Shown one piece after another: positions 8,932 to 19,724 of a stretch of 64,000 nt of DNA. Positions within the stretch are counted from its first letter, which is position 1, and each line of letters opens with the position of its first letter. Made by a program: the position numbers and the translations under genes. The notes below the pieces were generated by a model. That model did not search any database, was not told the origin of the DNA, and saw nothing but the letters and a program-made list of their open reading frames with translations. This DNA comes from Cutibacterium modestum (GTDB lineage: Bacteria > Actinomycetota > Actinomycetes > Propionibacteriales > Propionibacteriaceae), in assembly GCF_008326345.1 (NCBI RefSeq), contig NZ_BJEN01000002.1, positions 310,001 through 374,000 of the forward strand. Reading direction: 5' to 3'.

Positions 8932-11900
8932 CTAACGTTGGGATGTTTCGGAGAACGTATCTAATAAATAGTTTGCCCCTATCCCAAGGGTCGCTCTGCC
9001 TGCTGATCCAGCCCAAAGACGCCGTGCGTTTTTTCCGGTTGGCTTGATGATGCCGTGCAATGATCGCACGCCAAAACTACTGCTTTCTATCGACTCCACT
9101 CCATGCTGGCCCGGGAAAAGCCTGGATCCAGCAGATGATACCGCCTGGTTTACTACACTTGTTTTACCGATATCAGCGAGGGAGACGTGTTCTCCGCTGA
9201 CGAGGCTATTTATGACTGATCCACTTGTTGAGGCGCCGAACCCTATCGTATGCTCAATGACTTTCTCTGTAAACGGTGAGGATTCCTTGGATAGATTCCT
9301 GCTTATTGATCCCGCGGTTGGTCCTGCCATACCGTCAAGACCTCCTGCAGCTCCTCCGGAGATGAGAGCCCCAGCGTACCCACGCAGACTCTTTGGTCCC
9401 GAGGAAAAAGTGTAGGAGATTGTCGATCCTATCGAACCCGTGAACGCATTGACACCAGCCATCGCTCGGAGACCTGCAACTGTTTGTCCCGCATTTTTTG
9501 TCAAGAGAGCTGTTTTACTCACCCAGCTACCAAGGCCGTTTGTGAAACCTCCGACAAGGCCAGACATTGCGACGTCCCGCCAGTTGACGTGACCGGTGGC
9601 GCACTTTTCTATGGCCGTCGTCGAGCCAGCGCCGAAAAGGGCTCCGGAGATGATTGCAGCCCCAATGGGGCCACCGACACCGGTCGCTGACACAGCAATA
9701 CCGAGACCGATAGCTAAAGCTCCGCCGATGAATTCTGGAGACAGGATCCGGTCTTTGTGGATGGCCCACCAGTGGCTGATCGGATCGGTGATGTGATGCA
9801 CGAGTGTGCTGACGGAGTTGGCGACGTAGTGTGCGAGTGTGCCGATGGGGTGGGTGAGGAGTGCCAGTTGGTCGTCGGTAACGGGGTGGGTGCCGAGGGG
9901 GTCGGTGAGGGTGAGGGGGTTGTTGTTGGCGTAGTCGTAGGGGTTGTTGGCCCATAGTGCGCCGGTGGGCGGGGTTAACGGGTCAGGAGACAAGAAGGTG
10001 GCGGTAGTTGGGTCGTAGAGGCGCGCCCCCCACCAAGGGTGACCATCAACCACTAGCGCGTTCCCGGCCATCCTGATCGTCTCGGGAATGCCCTCAATAG
10101 TGACCGTAGCTGGCTCGTAGGGGTTGTCAGGGTCGGTGGGCATGACCTCACGCCATAGGTTGGTATCGCCGATGGGTGTGGCACCGAGGATGCGTCCTCC
10201 GGGCAGGGGAAGCACAGGATGACCATCAATCGAGGTGGGGGCTCCGGTCACGAGGTCCCAGTCCACTAGTACCTGCTGGCCCTTAGTGGTGATACGACTG
10301 GCGCACCCCAATGCATCGACGTGAGTCGATACGGTCGTGGCGTCGGTGGTGATACCAGACAGACAACCCCGCCTATCCCAGGAGTAACGCTCCTCCTGGC
10401 CGTCTGGGCTGGTCGCACTGATACGCCGTCCCGCCGCGTCATAGCCATACTGGGTGGCAGTGGCATGTCCGTGCGCACGCGTACATGTTTGTGTCAGGTG
10501 GCCTTCCTGATCCCAGGTGAAGGTGGTGTCGGTTCCGGATGTGGCGTGGCTGGTGAGTCGGCCATAGGCGTCATGAGTCCAGGTGTGTTGTGCGCGGGGC
10601 CCGGTCGCGCTGATGAGTGACCCAGCCTCGTTGTAGCCGTAACTCCAACGCCCTGATGGCCCCTCTATCCCGGTAACCCGCCCCTGAGCATCACGGGCGA
10701 CACGCGTGACGTGCCCATCGTGGACATACCCACACACCAGGCCGCCATCATGATCCCAGTGGTCGTGATGGTCGGGGGTGGTGACGTCGGTGAGTCGCCC
10801 GGCACTATCCCACGCCAGACTCGCCGCGCCTAAGGCGGAATGAGTAATACGGGTGGGTAGCCCATCGCCCCGGTAGGTATATGACACGGTGGAGCGCGTA
10901 TCGTCGGCGCGGGTCAGACGACCCTCACCATCCCAATCCCAGTAGTGGCGGCTGATGACTTTACCGACACGGTCAGTAGTGGTGTGGTCGCAAACAAGCC
11001 CGCGCGCATCGACACTGATGGTGTGGTGCAGAGGGGCCGCAGGGTCGGTGTGGTCGTCGATGTGAAGCTGGCGAGCCTCAAGGTCCCACCACTTGCGGGT
11101 AGAGACCTGCCCGTCAATGGTGACTGTTTCTGTCCCGCCGCGCGTGTCGTAGCTGGTCGTGGTGCCATCAGAGCCGGTGTGGCTGGTGAGACGCCCGGCC
11201 GGGTTCCAGGTGTAACGGTGGGTTCCGCCAGTGGGATCGGTGGATTCGACGATCTGGTCGAGCTGGTTGTACCGGTAGGTGGATATAGCGTCAGTGCCAG
11301 TGGTCGCTGTGACGAGGCGTCCACGCTTGTCCCAGGTGTAGCGGTGGACCTGACCGGCAGCATCGACTGCGCTGACGAGGCGGCCAGCGGTGTTGTAACG
11401 GAAGTGCCGGTTTCCGGCGACCGGATCCCAGGTGCGCGTGGGTCGTCCGCACACGTCATAGTCAGTGGTGAAGGTGACGACCTCACCGGCACGCGTTTCG
11501 ACGAGCCGACCCACAGGGTCCCAGCTGTATTCGGTGGTAACCCCGGTGGGGTCGATGATGCCAGTTAGTCGGGAATCGGCATCGTAAAGAAGGTAGCGGG
11601 TAACCGCGCCGGTCGGATCGGTTGTGCTAGCCAAGCGCCCAGCTGCGTCGTAGGAGTAGCGCTCTTGCAGCCCGGTGGGGCTCGTGATGGCGGACAGGTG
11701 TCCTACCCGGTCATAGTCGAACTGGGTGGGTGCACCGAGGGGGTCGGTAAGCACGGCTGGCAGACCGGCTGTGTTGTAGTCGATGCTACTGGTGGCACCG
11801 AAAACATCGGTGCGTGAGACGATGCGCCCGTAGTCATCGAACTGATTGGCGGCTATCACCCGACCCGCGGCGTTCGTGACCTGAGCCTGGTGGGCGGTGG

Positions 11901-13233
11901 TAGTGGCGTGCAGACTCACCCCGGTGGGATCGGTGAGCGAGGTCAGTTCTCCGATGATGTTGTAGGAGGCGCGCCAGTGGGCTCCATCCGGGTCCTTCAC
12001 TCCGCACAGCCGGGCCATCGCGTCACGCAGGAATCCCCAGCTGGCCCCGTCGGGTAGACCGATCCCCGCCAGATCCCCCACCTCGTCATACGACAGGGTG
12101 GTCGTGGCGCCGGTGGGATCGGTAATCGTGGTGATCTGGCCATCAGGGCCCCAGGTGTAGCGGGTGCATCCACCATCAGGGGCTGTGGCTGTCTCAAGGT
12201 GTCCGGCCTCGTCGTAGCTGTAGCGCCAACAGGCCCCGTCTGGGTCGATACGCTCGACCAGGCGGCCTGCCTGGTCATGGGTCACTTCGGTGCGGTACCC
12301 CAGCGGGGTGAGGATCTGGCTGATCTGTCCGGCCTCATCGTGGCTGATCTGCCATGTGGCACCGACCCCATTTGTGATGGCCACGATCTGGCCATACTCG
12401 TCATAGTCGACACTGATGCTGGCGCCGGTAGCGTCGGCTAGGTGGCGTAGTAGGCCCCGATCCCACGACATCGTCACCGTAGTGCCCTGGGGATCAGCGA
12501 GGCGCACCGGGGTGAGTTGCGTGCCGTCGTAGCCCAGGCGCACCCGGAGTGTGCCGGCGGTTGAGATGGTGGTGAGCCGGTCAGCCTCATCCCAGCCGTA
12601 ATCAATGACCCCGCCAGTGGGCAGTGTGGTGCGGGTGCGGTGTCCCCGCTCGTTATAGGTGTGACGGATAACCTTGCCTGCCCGATCAGTAGCCCCCACA
12701 AGGTTGCCGTAGCGGTCATACCGCATAGAAGTGCGCTGCCCGTCAGCATCAATGATCCCGACGGTACGGCCCCGGGCATCACTAATCCACGTATTGGAAT
12801 GGTGACCCTGCCCGTCATCGGCGACGGTTACCCCACCAGGAAGATACGTGAACCGTGTTAGGTGTCCTGTGGCATCGCGCTGGGTGCGGATCCGGCCGAG
12901 CGCATCGAAGGTGTTGACGCACTGCGCTACACCAGACGCATCGATAACCTGGCTGAGTAGCCAGCCGTCCCACTGGTAGTGGTGAACCCCGTCAGGACGG
13001 GTTACCTCTACCAGTCGACCCTGGGAATCGTAGGCATAGCTTACGCTACGGCCATCACTGGCCACGGCCTTAGCCAGACGGCCCTGCGCGTAGAACAGAT
13101 CCACCGACCGGCCCCACTCGGAGTGCATAGAAGTGATCACGCCATCATGGCGTTCGATCCACAGCACCGGTCCCCGAGGCCACCCACGCTCCCTCAGTGG
13201 TGAAAACCCACCGGCTACCAGTGTTGTCGGCAA
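8932..13233 (-). CDS. Rhs/YD-repeat polymorphic toxin, large C-terminal portion of a frameshifted gene (Rhs1)
   Basis: 1433 codons of tandem YD repeats (units such as YDSQGRLVEVTRPDG, YDEAGHLETATAPDG) with Asp/Gly-rich spacing, then the Rhs core boundary (ARLYDPTTATFLSPDPL ... YANNNPLTLTDPLG). YD repeats fold into a shell that encloses the C-terminal toxin. After the core come 290 residues: a Gly/Ala-rich hydrophobic pre-toxin region (GGALAIGLGIAVSATGVGGP) and a short unrecognised tip ending FSETSQR. The region after DPLG resembles that of the second Rhs protein, so it is a shared pre-toxin domain; the true tip here is short or lost. The natural start is not at 13233: the frame joins the N-terminal ORF to the right, see the next entry. 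Confidence 0.85.
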   Translation of the reverse strand: MPTTLVAGGFSPLRERGWPRGPVLWIERHDGVITSMHSEWGRSVDLFYAQGRLAKAVASDGRSVSYAYDSQGRLVEVTRPDGVHHYQWDGWLLSQVIDASGVAQCVNTFDALGRIRTQRDATGHLTRFTYLPGGVTVADDGQGHHSNTWISDARGRTVGIIDADGQRTSMRYDRYGNLVGATDRAGKVIRHTYNERGHRTRTTLPTGGVIDYGWDEADRLTTISTAGTLRVRLGYDGTQLTPVRLADPQGTTVTMSWDRGLLRHLADATGASISVDYDEYGQIVAITNGVGATWQISHDEAGQISQILTPLGYRTEVTHDQAGRLVERIDPDGACWRYSYDEAGHLETATAPDGGCTRYTWGPDGQITTITDPTGATTTLSYDEVGDLAGIGLPDGASWGFLRDAMARLCGVKDPDGAHWRASYNIIGELTSLTDPTGVSLHATTTAHQAQVTNAAGRVIAANQFDDYGRIVSRTDVFGATSSIDYNTAGLPAVLTDPLGAPTQFDYDRVGHLSAITSPTGLQERYSYDAAGRLASTTDPTGAVTRYLLYDADSRLTGIIDPTGVTTEYSWDPVGRLVETRAGEVVTFTTDYDVCGRPTRTWDPVAGNRHFRYNTAGRLVSAVDAAGQVHRYTWDKRGRLVTATTGTDAISTYRYNQLDQIVESTDPTGGTHRYTWNPAGRLTSHTGSDGTTTSYDTRGGTETVTIDGQVSTRKWWDLEARQLHIDDHTDPAAPLHHTISVDARGLVCDHTTTDRVGKVISRHYWDWDGEGRLTRADDTRSTVSYTYRGDGLPTRITHSALGAASLAWDSAGRLTDVTTPDHHDHWDHDGGLVCGYVHDGHVTRVARDAQGRVTGIEGPSGRWSYGYNEAGSLISATGPRAQHTWTHDAYGRLTSHATSGTDTTFTWDQEGHLTQTCTRAHGHATATQYGYDAAGRRISATSPDGQEERYSWDRRGCLSGITTDATTVSTHVDALGCASRITTKGQQVLVDWDLVTGAPTSIDGHPVLPLPGGRILGATPIGDTNLWREVMPTDPDNPYEPATVTIEGIPETIRMAGNALVVDGHPWWGARLYDPTTATFLSPDPLTPPTGALWANNPYDYANNNPLTLTDPLGTHPVTDDQLALLTHPIGTLAHYVANSVSTLVHHITDPISHWWAIHKDRILSPEFIGGALAIGLGIAVSATGVGGPIGAAIISGALFGAGSTTAIEKCATGHVNWRDVAMSGLVGGFTNGLGSWVSKTALLTKNAGQTVAGLRAMAGVNAFTGSIGSTISYTFSSGPKSLRGYAGALISGGAAGGLDGMAGPTAGSISRNLSKESSPFTEKVIEHTIGFGASTSGSVINSLVSGEHVSLADIGKTSVVNQAVSSAGSRLFPGQHGVESIESSSFGVRSLHGIIKPTGKNARRLWAGSAGRATLGIGANYLLDTFSETSQR

Positions 13234-14151
13234 CGATCCACACAGGCCCAGCTACGTCAGCAGCCTGAACGGCCGGATCAGCGGCATCGCCGCGGGAAAT
13301 CCACACATTGTCCTGGATGGCCCGCCAAGGCCCCGCGACGGTATGGCAGCCCTCAGCAGCGGCGGAGCCGTTGGCGCCATCGTGGTCCGTGAGAGGGAAA
13401 ACGATCTCGCGGCCATCATCGCGCACCCAACGCACTTGCTCATCATCGATGATCAAACGCTGATCCAGGATGGTCGACCAGCCGGGCCCCAACACCCCAC
13501 ACGTCTCGGGCTCATCGTAGGCGGCGGCCAGCGTCGAGTTATACATCCGGGAGATCGCCAGCCCTTGGCTCGGCCCGCCAAAGACCACATCCGTTTCCGG
13601 GAGCACGAAGTTCCCGGTTGCCGAGTTCACCGGGTCCTCGATGTAACCAGTGGCAGGATCAATCCCACTCAAGGTGGGCGAGGACACCTGAATATCTGCC
13701 CGCGTCATACTCACCCCGGCAGATCGCAGTCCGGCCTCCAAGGCCACATCGGCCAATATCACCGATCCGGAGCCACCAGCGGCAGCAAATGCACAGCATA
13801 CTGCCTCTAACCACGCCACATCAGCGTCGTTGAGGCCCATCCACCGCTGGTACTGGCCAAACAAGCCCCCCACAGTCAATGATCCATACTGGCAACTCGC
13901 GCAGAAGTGCTCGTACAGTGCTTCCAGCGCCGACGCGGGCATCAACCCCCGATTTGCTCCATGAATCAGCCGGGCCCCACCGGTCAGATTCGCCGGAACC
14001 GCGCTCGAGACACCCCCGGAAGGCCCACGCAACCCCTGGTTCGCCTGCCGTGGCTTCGTCTCAGGAGGCTTCACCCACCGAGAGGCGGGGGGAGTCGCTT
14101 TCGGTAGGGGTGTATCGTCAGAACCGAGTAAGCCGTGGCCTATTTCCTGTG
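13145..14151 (-). pseudogene. N-terminal portion of Rhs1 with DUF6531 domain, separated by a frameshift and lacking its start
   Basis: This frame carries DPVNSATGNFVLPETDVVF and MYNSTLAAAYDEPETCGVLGPGW, typical of the DUF6531 domain that opens many Rhs proteins, preceded by a Pro-rich linker (TPLPKATPPASRWVKPPE). It ends out of frame at 13145. The break maps to the C-run at 13172-13175: three bases instead of four would join AWVASG to PVLWIERHDG in the large ORF. To the right, Rhs-like sequence stops at about 14130-14150, where the opposite strand becomes an EccC ATPase, so the native Rhs start is missing. Longer reading up to 14389 is only the antisense of that ATPase. Confidence 0.7.
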
Positions 14152-16484
14152 GTCCACACGGCCTGGTCGGGGGAACCACCGGTTCGGGCAAGTCTGAGTT
14201 GCTGCGGTCGTTGGTCGCGGGATTGGCAGCCCGAGTTGACCCACAGCATCTCACTTTCATACTTATCGACTTTAAGGGCGGTGCTGCATTCACCACTCTT
14301 GACCAGTTGCCCCACACAATCGGTACTTTGTCGAACCTTGAGCCCTCGTTGGCGTTTCGGGCGCTGCAGGCCCTGAACGCCGAGCTCAAGCGTCGTCAGC
14401 AGTGTTTTGCTGACGCAGGCGAGGGTATCGACAATATCGACGCCTATCTGGCCACGAACCCGGCCGAGCCAATGCCACGTCTGCTTCTGGTTATTGACGA
14501 GTTTGCCCAGTTAGCCAAGGAGTACCCGGATGTGCTGTCCGGACTAGTCTCGTTGGGTGCCGTTGGTCGTACTCTGGGCGTCCATATGATCCTGGCCACC
14601 CAGCGTCCCGACGGCGTCGTCAATGACGACATTTTGGCCAACACCAACATGCGTACCGCATTGCGCGTCCAGAGTCGGGAACAGTCATCCAATGTCATTG
14701 GGGTGCCCTTGGCGGCCAGCATTGGGCGAGAACAGAAGGGGCGCGCTTACATCAAGTTGGGCGAGGAGGACATCACCCCCATCCAGACGGCACTGGTTAC
14801 CGGTGTCAGCGGGTCTGGTTGCTCCCAGGACCTTCACGTCGATCCAATGGTTTTGGGGAACGCTCCTGAGGAGCACGCTATCCGTGCCAGTAGCGGTGAG
14901 GCTAGTGACATGGATGTTCTCATCCAATGGATTACCGAGGCCAATGAACAACTCGGATTCGGTTCGGCACGTCGGGTGTGGCCTGAGCCCCTGTCCGATC
15001 ATGTCGAACTCGTTCTGGAGCATTGCCGTCCCACCACGCATCGGGAACAGCAGGTGGCGTCAAGTTCAGGGTCGACCATCCTTGACGTAGCCCTCTTCGA
15101 CGACCCAGAGCACCAGCGTCAATACGTCTCCGGATGGAGATTCGCCACCGAGAATCTGGTCCTGGCAGGTATGCCGGGATCTGGTACCTCCAGCACCTTG
15201 GCTGCACTAGCGCTGAGGATTGCCGACACCTATGCCCCCGGCGAGGCCGACATCGTCATCTTGGACGTCTTTACAGCGTCACTGGATAGGTTAGAGAAGC
15301 TTGCCCATGTGCGCGGCTATGCCGGACCGGGCAGCACCAACGAGAGTCGTCAACTTCAGAAGCGAGTGTTGCGCTACATCGCGGCAGAACTGGAGCGACG
15401 CAGCGCGCGTCCTCATGACGCCTTCCCGCCACTATTCGTCCTTGTTGATGGGTTTGCCACCTTGCGTGAGGGTTACAGCGATGTGGCCGATACGCCGTTA
15501 CTTGAGAGTTTCTATCAGGCCTGGGCCAAGGGTCCGGCAATGGGTATTCACTGCGTCGCGACGACGACCCGTCTCAAGGCGCTGCCGCCAGCCATCAGCG
15601 ACCTGACCGGTCAAAAATGGTTGTACCAACTAGCCGACACCTCGGAGTATCACCCGACCGTTGACAAGGACAATCACCCAGCCAATTTGCCTGGACGGTT
15701 TGTCTCCACAAGCCGGGCGCACCACGGTCATGTCGGACTTCCTGACGACATCGACGCTGCCGTGACGGCGATCAACGAGTTCTGGGGAATCGATGGGCTA
15801 ACTCCCCTGGTGCAGGAATTTCCGAAACGTGTGGGTCCCGAACAGGTAGCCGGCTACCTCGCCTCGGGCAACGAGGCCTGGCAGATACCAGTCGGCATCA
15901 ATGAGGCTGACCTCACTCCGTATGTTCTGGAGGCTTTCGCGGGAGAGCACGTGCTCGTTAGCGGCCCGGCTCGCAGTGGCAAGTCAACGATGCTCGCCGC
16001 AATTCACCAAATGCTGGTGCAACAGTCCCCGAACACCAAGATTCTCGTAGGTGCTCCGCGTCGTTCGCCGCTGTGCCAGATGCTGCCTGGTGTCATGTCC
16101 CCCGAGCAACTCGTGGACGTCGTGGAAACTCAGAGCGCTGCCCCCGAGCCATGCATCGTCATGATTGATGATGCGCACCTGGTTGCCGACGAGAGTCAGG
16201 TCCTGGCACGAGTGCTGACCCTTCCGGACACCCCTTTGATGTTTATCGTGGCTGGTCGCAACAACGATCTGCGCACCCTGTACAGCCACTGGACGGGGCA
16301 GATCCGCAAGTCTCGGCTTGGAGTTTTGCTCGTGCCGGATGCTGACTATGACGGGGACCTGTTGGGTGTGCGTCTGCCGAGACATCCCGCGGCGACAATG
16401 AGTGAGGCGCGCGGGTACGGATGCCAGAATGGTGCTGCCACCCTTATCCAAGGCGTCACGGTAAGTACGGAGGGACACCGGTGA
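14148..16484 (+). pseudogene. EccC/FtsK-type secretion ATPase, 5'-truncated
   Basis: The frame contains three ATPase modules of an EccC-like protein. Module 1: Walker A GTTGSGKSE at 14172-14198, FILIDFKGGAAF, Walker B LLLVIDEFAQL and ILATQRPDG. Module 2: degenerate loop GMPGSGTSST, where the Walker Lys is Thr. Module 3: GPARSGKST and IVMIDDAH. EccC ATPases drive type VII secretion. The usual N-terminal helices, FHA-like region and upstream half are gone. The open frame extends left to a stop at 13962 without any ATG, GTG or TTG before a TTG at 14199, which lies after the first P-loop. So the gene has no credible start and is probably inactive. The 3' end overlaps the kinase gene as GTGA. Confidence 0.85.
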
Positions 16485-18466
16485 GCATCGCTCTACCCTT
16501 CGATTTCGGGTCCAGCTACCAGGCCATTCGTAAAATTGGTCAGGGTGCTTCTGGGCGCGTATTTGAGGGAATCGATCGAGTTCGTGGGGACTATGTTGCG
16601 ATTAAGATTTTGCGTTCCGACCTCGACGATGACGCGCAACTGGTGCAGCGGTTTGTCAACGAGCGTCGCACTCTCACCGAGCTCGAGCATCCGCGCATTA
16701 TTACCGTTCGTGACCTCATCGTCGACCAGGGCATGCTCGGAATCGTTATGGAGCTGGCGAGCGGGCCTACTCTCGGTGAGCGGCTGGCGACGAGCGGGGC
16801 AATGACCCCTGCGGCCGCCCTGGCGGTGGCGCGACAGGTGGCCGAGGCCTTGTCTTACGCCCATGGGCGTGGCGTGGTACATCGCGACATCAAACCGGAC
16901 AACATCATTCTCACCAATCCTGGGGATGTCGATGAACCTGGAGTGAAGGTCGCAGACTTCGGTATCGCGAAGATCCTTGGCGAGTCGTCGACGGCTACAC
17001 ACCTGGTCGGCACAGCGCACTACCTGGCACCCGAACTTGTCCGTGGCAACGTGTTGAGCCCGAGTGTTGATGTGTATGCCTTGGGCGTGACGCTGTACCA
17101 GATGGTGTCAGGCCAGTTGCCCTTTGGTGCGGGTGATGACAATCCGTACGCCGTCGTGCAGCATCATCTGCACTCTATGCCGGCGGTGATACCGGGACTT
17201 GACGATCAGGTGTGGGGCCTCATCCGGGGAATGCTTTCCAAGGATCCGGCAGATCGTCTGTCCGACGACGACGTGGTCAGTCTGGCCGGTGACATCATTG
17301 TCAATGTTGAGGGCCAGCCGCCGCTTACCGTGCCCGAGGGGACATTGGTTCCCCACGCCATGACCATGCTCCGGCAATCGACGTCCTTGACGACGCCTGA
17401 GGGCGACGAGGAGCCGGCCGCGGCGACCGACGATGCCCCGGTTCCCATCGACCTGGAAAATCTTCGCGCCTTGGGCAGATCTGCGTCGGCCACTATTCTC
17501 AAGGCTGGCCCGGAGCTAGACGTGGAGGTCTTAGATGACCCGTCGGTGGGGGAGGAAGCCGAGGAGTCGTGGTGGTCGAGCCGCACGCATCGGATCAGTG
17601 TCTGTGCTGCTGGCTTTCTCGTCATCGCAGTAGTGGTTGTCGTGTGGATAGTGATCGGCGGTAGGTCCCGAGGGGCTGGCGGGCAGGAGCCGGAGGTCGT
17701 TGATGGGCTGAGTGCCTCATTGCCGATGCAGACGTATCCGTCTGGGCTGAATGTTACTCGGGCGGCGACGGTCAGCAAGGGAACGCTGAAATACACCCTC
17801 ACCTATCGCACTATCAAGCAGCCGCTGAGCGGAGACGTGCTCGAGGTGGTCACCTCGGCCCACTCCTGTCCCAATGCTACATGGGACGAGACTGTCAAAG
17901 TTACGCCGCACAGTCCGGCACTGACCTCTATTGATGCCAGGTGTGGGTGGACGATCTCGTTGAAGGCCGTCCCACAGCAGCAGCCGGTGACCGTGACGGC
18001 GACATTCCCTGCGAAGGAAGCGGCGATCAGTAATCAGGCGAACTTGCAGACGTGGCTTCAGAGCCAGCAGCAGGCTACCGACAAGGCACTTTACAATGAC
18101 GCTGCGACCTCGACGGCGTACTCCTTGCAACGGTTACAGACGATGCGGGTCAAGATACCCTCGCGGGTCAAGGAAGGATCGGCGATCCCGGTGACGATCC
18201 TGGGTACCTGGCCGGGTGGGGAAAACGAGATGACGCCAATTTACACTACGCCCTTTAGCTCAAATCCGACGAGTATCCTCACCGATATCACCGGCGGCAA
18301 ATTGGAGAACGTTCGGTTGACGGATCGCTGCTCGGGTGCCGTGTCTATCACCCCGGATGGCCACGACGTGAGCGCCTTACATCCGGCATCGTGCAGCATC
18401 GGTGCAGAGATCGGGAATTACCAGGTACAGGAAAGTCCGATCACCATTGTTGCTGGTGGATCGTGA
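16481..18466 (+). CDS. Transmembrane Ser/Thr protein kinase (PknB-like) coupled to the EccC gene
   Basis: 661 residues from a GTG at 16481 with GGAGG 7 bp upstream; the GTG overlaps the EccC stop. A Hanks-type kinase domain spans residues 10-275: glycine loop GQGASGRVFEG, Lys in YVAIKIL, catalytic HRDIKPDN, DFGIAK and GTAHYLAPE, all intact. An acidic juxtamembrane linker and a transmembrane helix (about 372-394, ISVCAAGFLVIAVVVVVWIVIGG) follow. The external domain of about 270 residues has no PASTA repeats; it is beta-rich with a few cysteines. Coupling to a secretion ATPase gene suggests control of, or sensing for, the secretion system. This kinase is distinct from the PknA/PknB pair expected beyond ftsW. 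Confidence 0.9.
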   Translation: MSIALPFDFGSSYQAIRKIGQGASGRVFEGIDRVRGDYVAIKILRSDLDDDAQLVQRFVNERRTLTELEHPRIITVRDLIVDQGMLGIVMELASGPTLGERLATSGAMTPAAALAVARQVAEALSYAHGRGVVHRDIKPDNIILTNPGDVDEPGVKVADFGIAKILGESSTATHLVGTAHYLAPELVRGNVLSPSVDVYALGVTLYQMVSGQLPFGAGDDNPYAVVQHHLHSMPAVIPGLDDQVWGLIRGMLSKDPADRLSDDDVVSLAGDIIVNVEGQPPLTVPEGTLVPHAMTMLRQSTSLTTPEGDEEPAAATDDAPVPIDLENLRALGRSASATILKAGPELDVEVLDDPSVGEEAEESWWSSRTHRISVCAAGFLVIAVVVVVWIVIGGRSRGAGGQEPEVVDGLSASLPMQTYPSGLNVTRAATVSKGTLKYTLTYRTIKQPLSGDVLEVVTSAHSCPNATWDETVKVTPHSPALTSIDARCGWTISLKAVPQQQPVTVTATFPAKEAAISNQANLQTWLQSQQQATDKALYNDAATSTAYSLQRLQTMRVKIPSRVKEGSAIPVTILGTWPGGENEMTPIYTTPFSSNPTSILTDITGGKLENVRLTDRCSGAVSITPDGHDVSALHPASCSIGAEIGNYQVQESPITIVAGGS

Positions 18467-18911
18467 CGGCGTCTGCTGAAAAGTGAAGTTTGTGGTCTTC
18501 GGGAAAGGTTCCCACGGGCCGATTCGGAGTCGATTAGGACAGCGCGTGGCCCCAGTTTGTGGTGATATGTTTTATCGAGGAGTTCGCTTTGGCTGTGGGT
18601 TGGCGTGCTCTCGTATATTCGAGGAGTTGTGTCATCGTCGCTTTGCGCCTCCTGAAGCTGCCATCACTGATGTTGACTGAGAACACGAGGCCCAAGTAGG
18701 CCGTAGTACGACTGGACAGCGTTTGTGTTCGGAACATCAGAAATTTTTGATATCCATGTTGAGGCGCTCACTTATCTCAGTGCCATGATTCCGTCACCTG
18801 ATCATTGCGATGACAAGGGGATTGTCCTGGTGGCCGTCGACTGCTTGCCAGATCGAGCTATGAGCGCCACGCTCAAACCTGAAGGCACAGGTCTCCCGTT
18901 CATGATTTAAT
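18467..18911. other. Intergenic stretch of 445 bp
   Basis: No recognisable gene on either strand. Short frames at 18483-18680, 18725-18910 and 18794-18997 have no motif, no good ribosome site and different frames. The promoter of the LppM-like gene should be in the right part; I cannot place it firmly. Confidence 0.4.
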
Positions 18912-19724
18912 ATGGCTATGTTCAATCTGCCGCGCCCGGTGAGGTGCTGTTTGGTGGTTCTGCTTGCTCCTGTCGTCATGGGTGCCGCGAAATTCAACTA
19001 TGGTATGGAGATTGGAGATGAGAATCACGTCCGCTCGACGTTCGTCTACGGTGTCTCTAGAGCAGATATAGAGGAGGCAGGGAAGAAGCCCTCAGATTTC
19101 TCCAATTGCGACAAGACGTTTGATGTGTCTGCCTCCGACAAGCAACACGGCGCAAAAATTGAGTTCGTCGAGGATAAGGAATACGTTGGCTGCAAATACA
19201 CGGTGACTACCACTGCAGATGACGCGCGGAGCGTTGGATTGGGATTGACTTTTGATGCGGACAAGGTGTCACTGTCCATTGGTAGGAAGTTTTTCAAGGA
19301 TGTTCGGCTTGATAAAATCACGGTAGGTGCCTTTAAAGTCTCGGTGACGTTCCCTGGTAAGGTGATCAGTCACTCGGGTTCAAGCAGTGTTGACGGCAAT
19401 ACTGTCACGTGGACCGATATCAAGGACTCTGCATCGGGGTTGAAGGCTGTGGGCGAGCGACCTACCGGTGCTGCGGCGGCGGGTCCGTCATTCTGGAAGG
19501 GCTTCTGGAGGCATGGCATCAGAGGGGCGATCATTGGCCTCATTGCGGGTATCGCCTCCTACTTTGGTAATAAGCGACGCGCGAAGAAGAAGCGGGCGAA
19601 GTCTGGCGGGGCAGCCGCGACCACGCAGTACCCGGGATACGGGCAGCCGCAGCCCCAAGAATGGCAGGCTCCGGGTCAGGAAGGTCACCAGTATGGGGAA
19701 TCGATGAATTCCGGGGGCAACTAA
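18912..19724 (+). CDS. LppM-like secreted, membrane-anchored protein
   Basis: 270 residues. An N-terminal hydrophobic segment (VRCCLVVLLAPVVMGAA) acts as signal sequence. An LppM-type beta domain follows (residues 28-180, with NCDKTFDVSA, YVGCKYTVTTT and DKVSLSIGRKFF), a transmembrane helix (about 205-225, GIRGAIIGLIAGIASYFG), and a basic, then Gln/Pro/Gly-rich cytosolic tail. Mycobacterial LppM is an envelope lipoprotein affecting surface mannosylated molecules; here the lipobox Cys is absent, so anchoring is by the C-terminal helix. ATG at 18912 chosen; 18918 is an alternative. It lies between the kinase and the second Rhs locus; any link to them is only positional. Confidence 0.6.
   Translation: MAMFNLPRPVRCCLVVLLAPVVMGAAKFNYGMEIGDENHVRSTFVYGVSRADIEEAGKKPSDFSNCDKTFDVSASDKQHGAKIEFVEDKEYVGCKYTVTTTADDARSVGLGLTFDADKVSLSIGRKFFKDVRLDKITVGAFKVSVTFPGKVISHSGSSSVDGNTVTWTDIKDSASGLKAVGERPTGAAAAGPSFWKGFWRHGIRGAIIGLIAGIASYFGNKRRAKKKRAKSGGAAATTQYPGYGQPQPQEWQAPGQEGHQYGESMNSGGN

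Noticed and set aside
10945-11568. Long plus-strand ORFs opposite the Rhs cores (for example 207 aa here and 206 aa at 22788-23408)
   Set aside because: They are antisense shadows of the YD repeats; no motifs or ribosome sites.
9890-13130. Repetitive sequence that could be mistaken for a CRISPR array or VNTR
   Set aside because: Repeats are degenerate protein-coding YD units without constant spacers.
14152-14389. Extension of the Rhs1 N-terminal ORF to 14389
   Set aside because: It is the antisense of the conserved EccC P-loop region and cannot be Rhs sequence.
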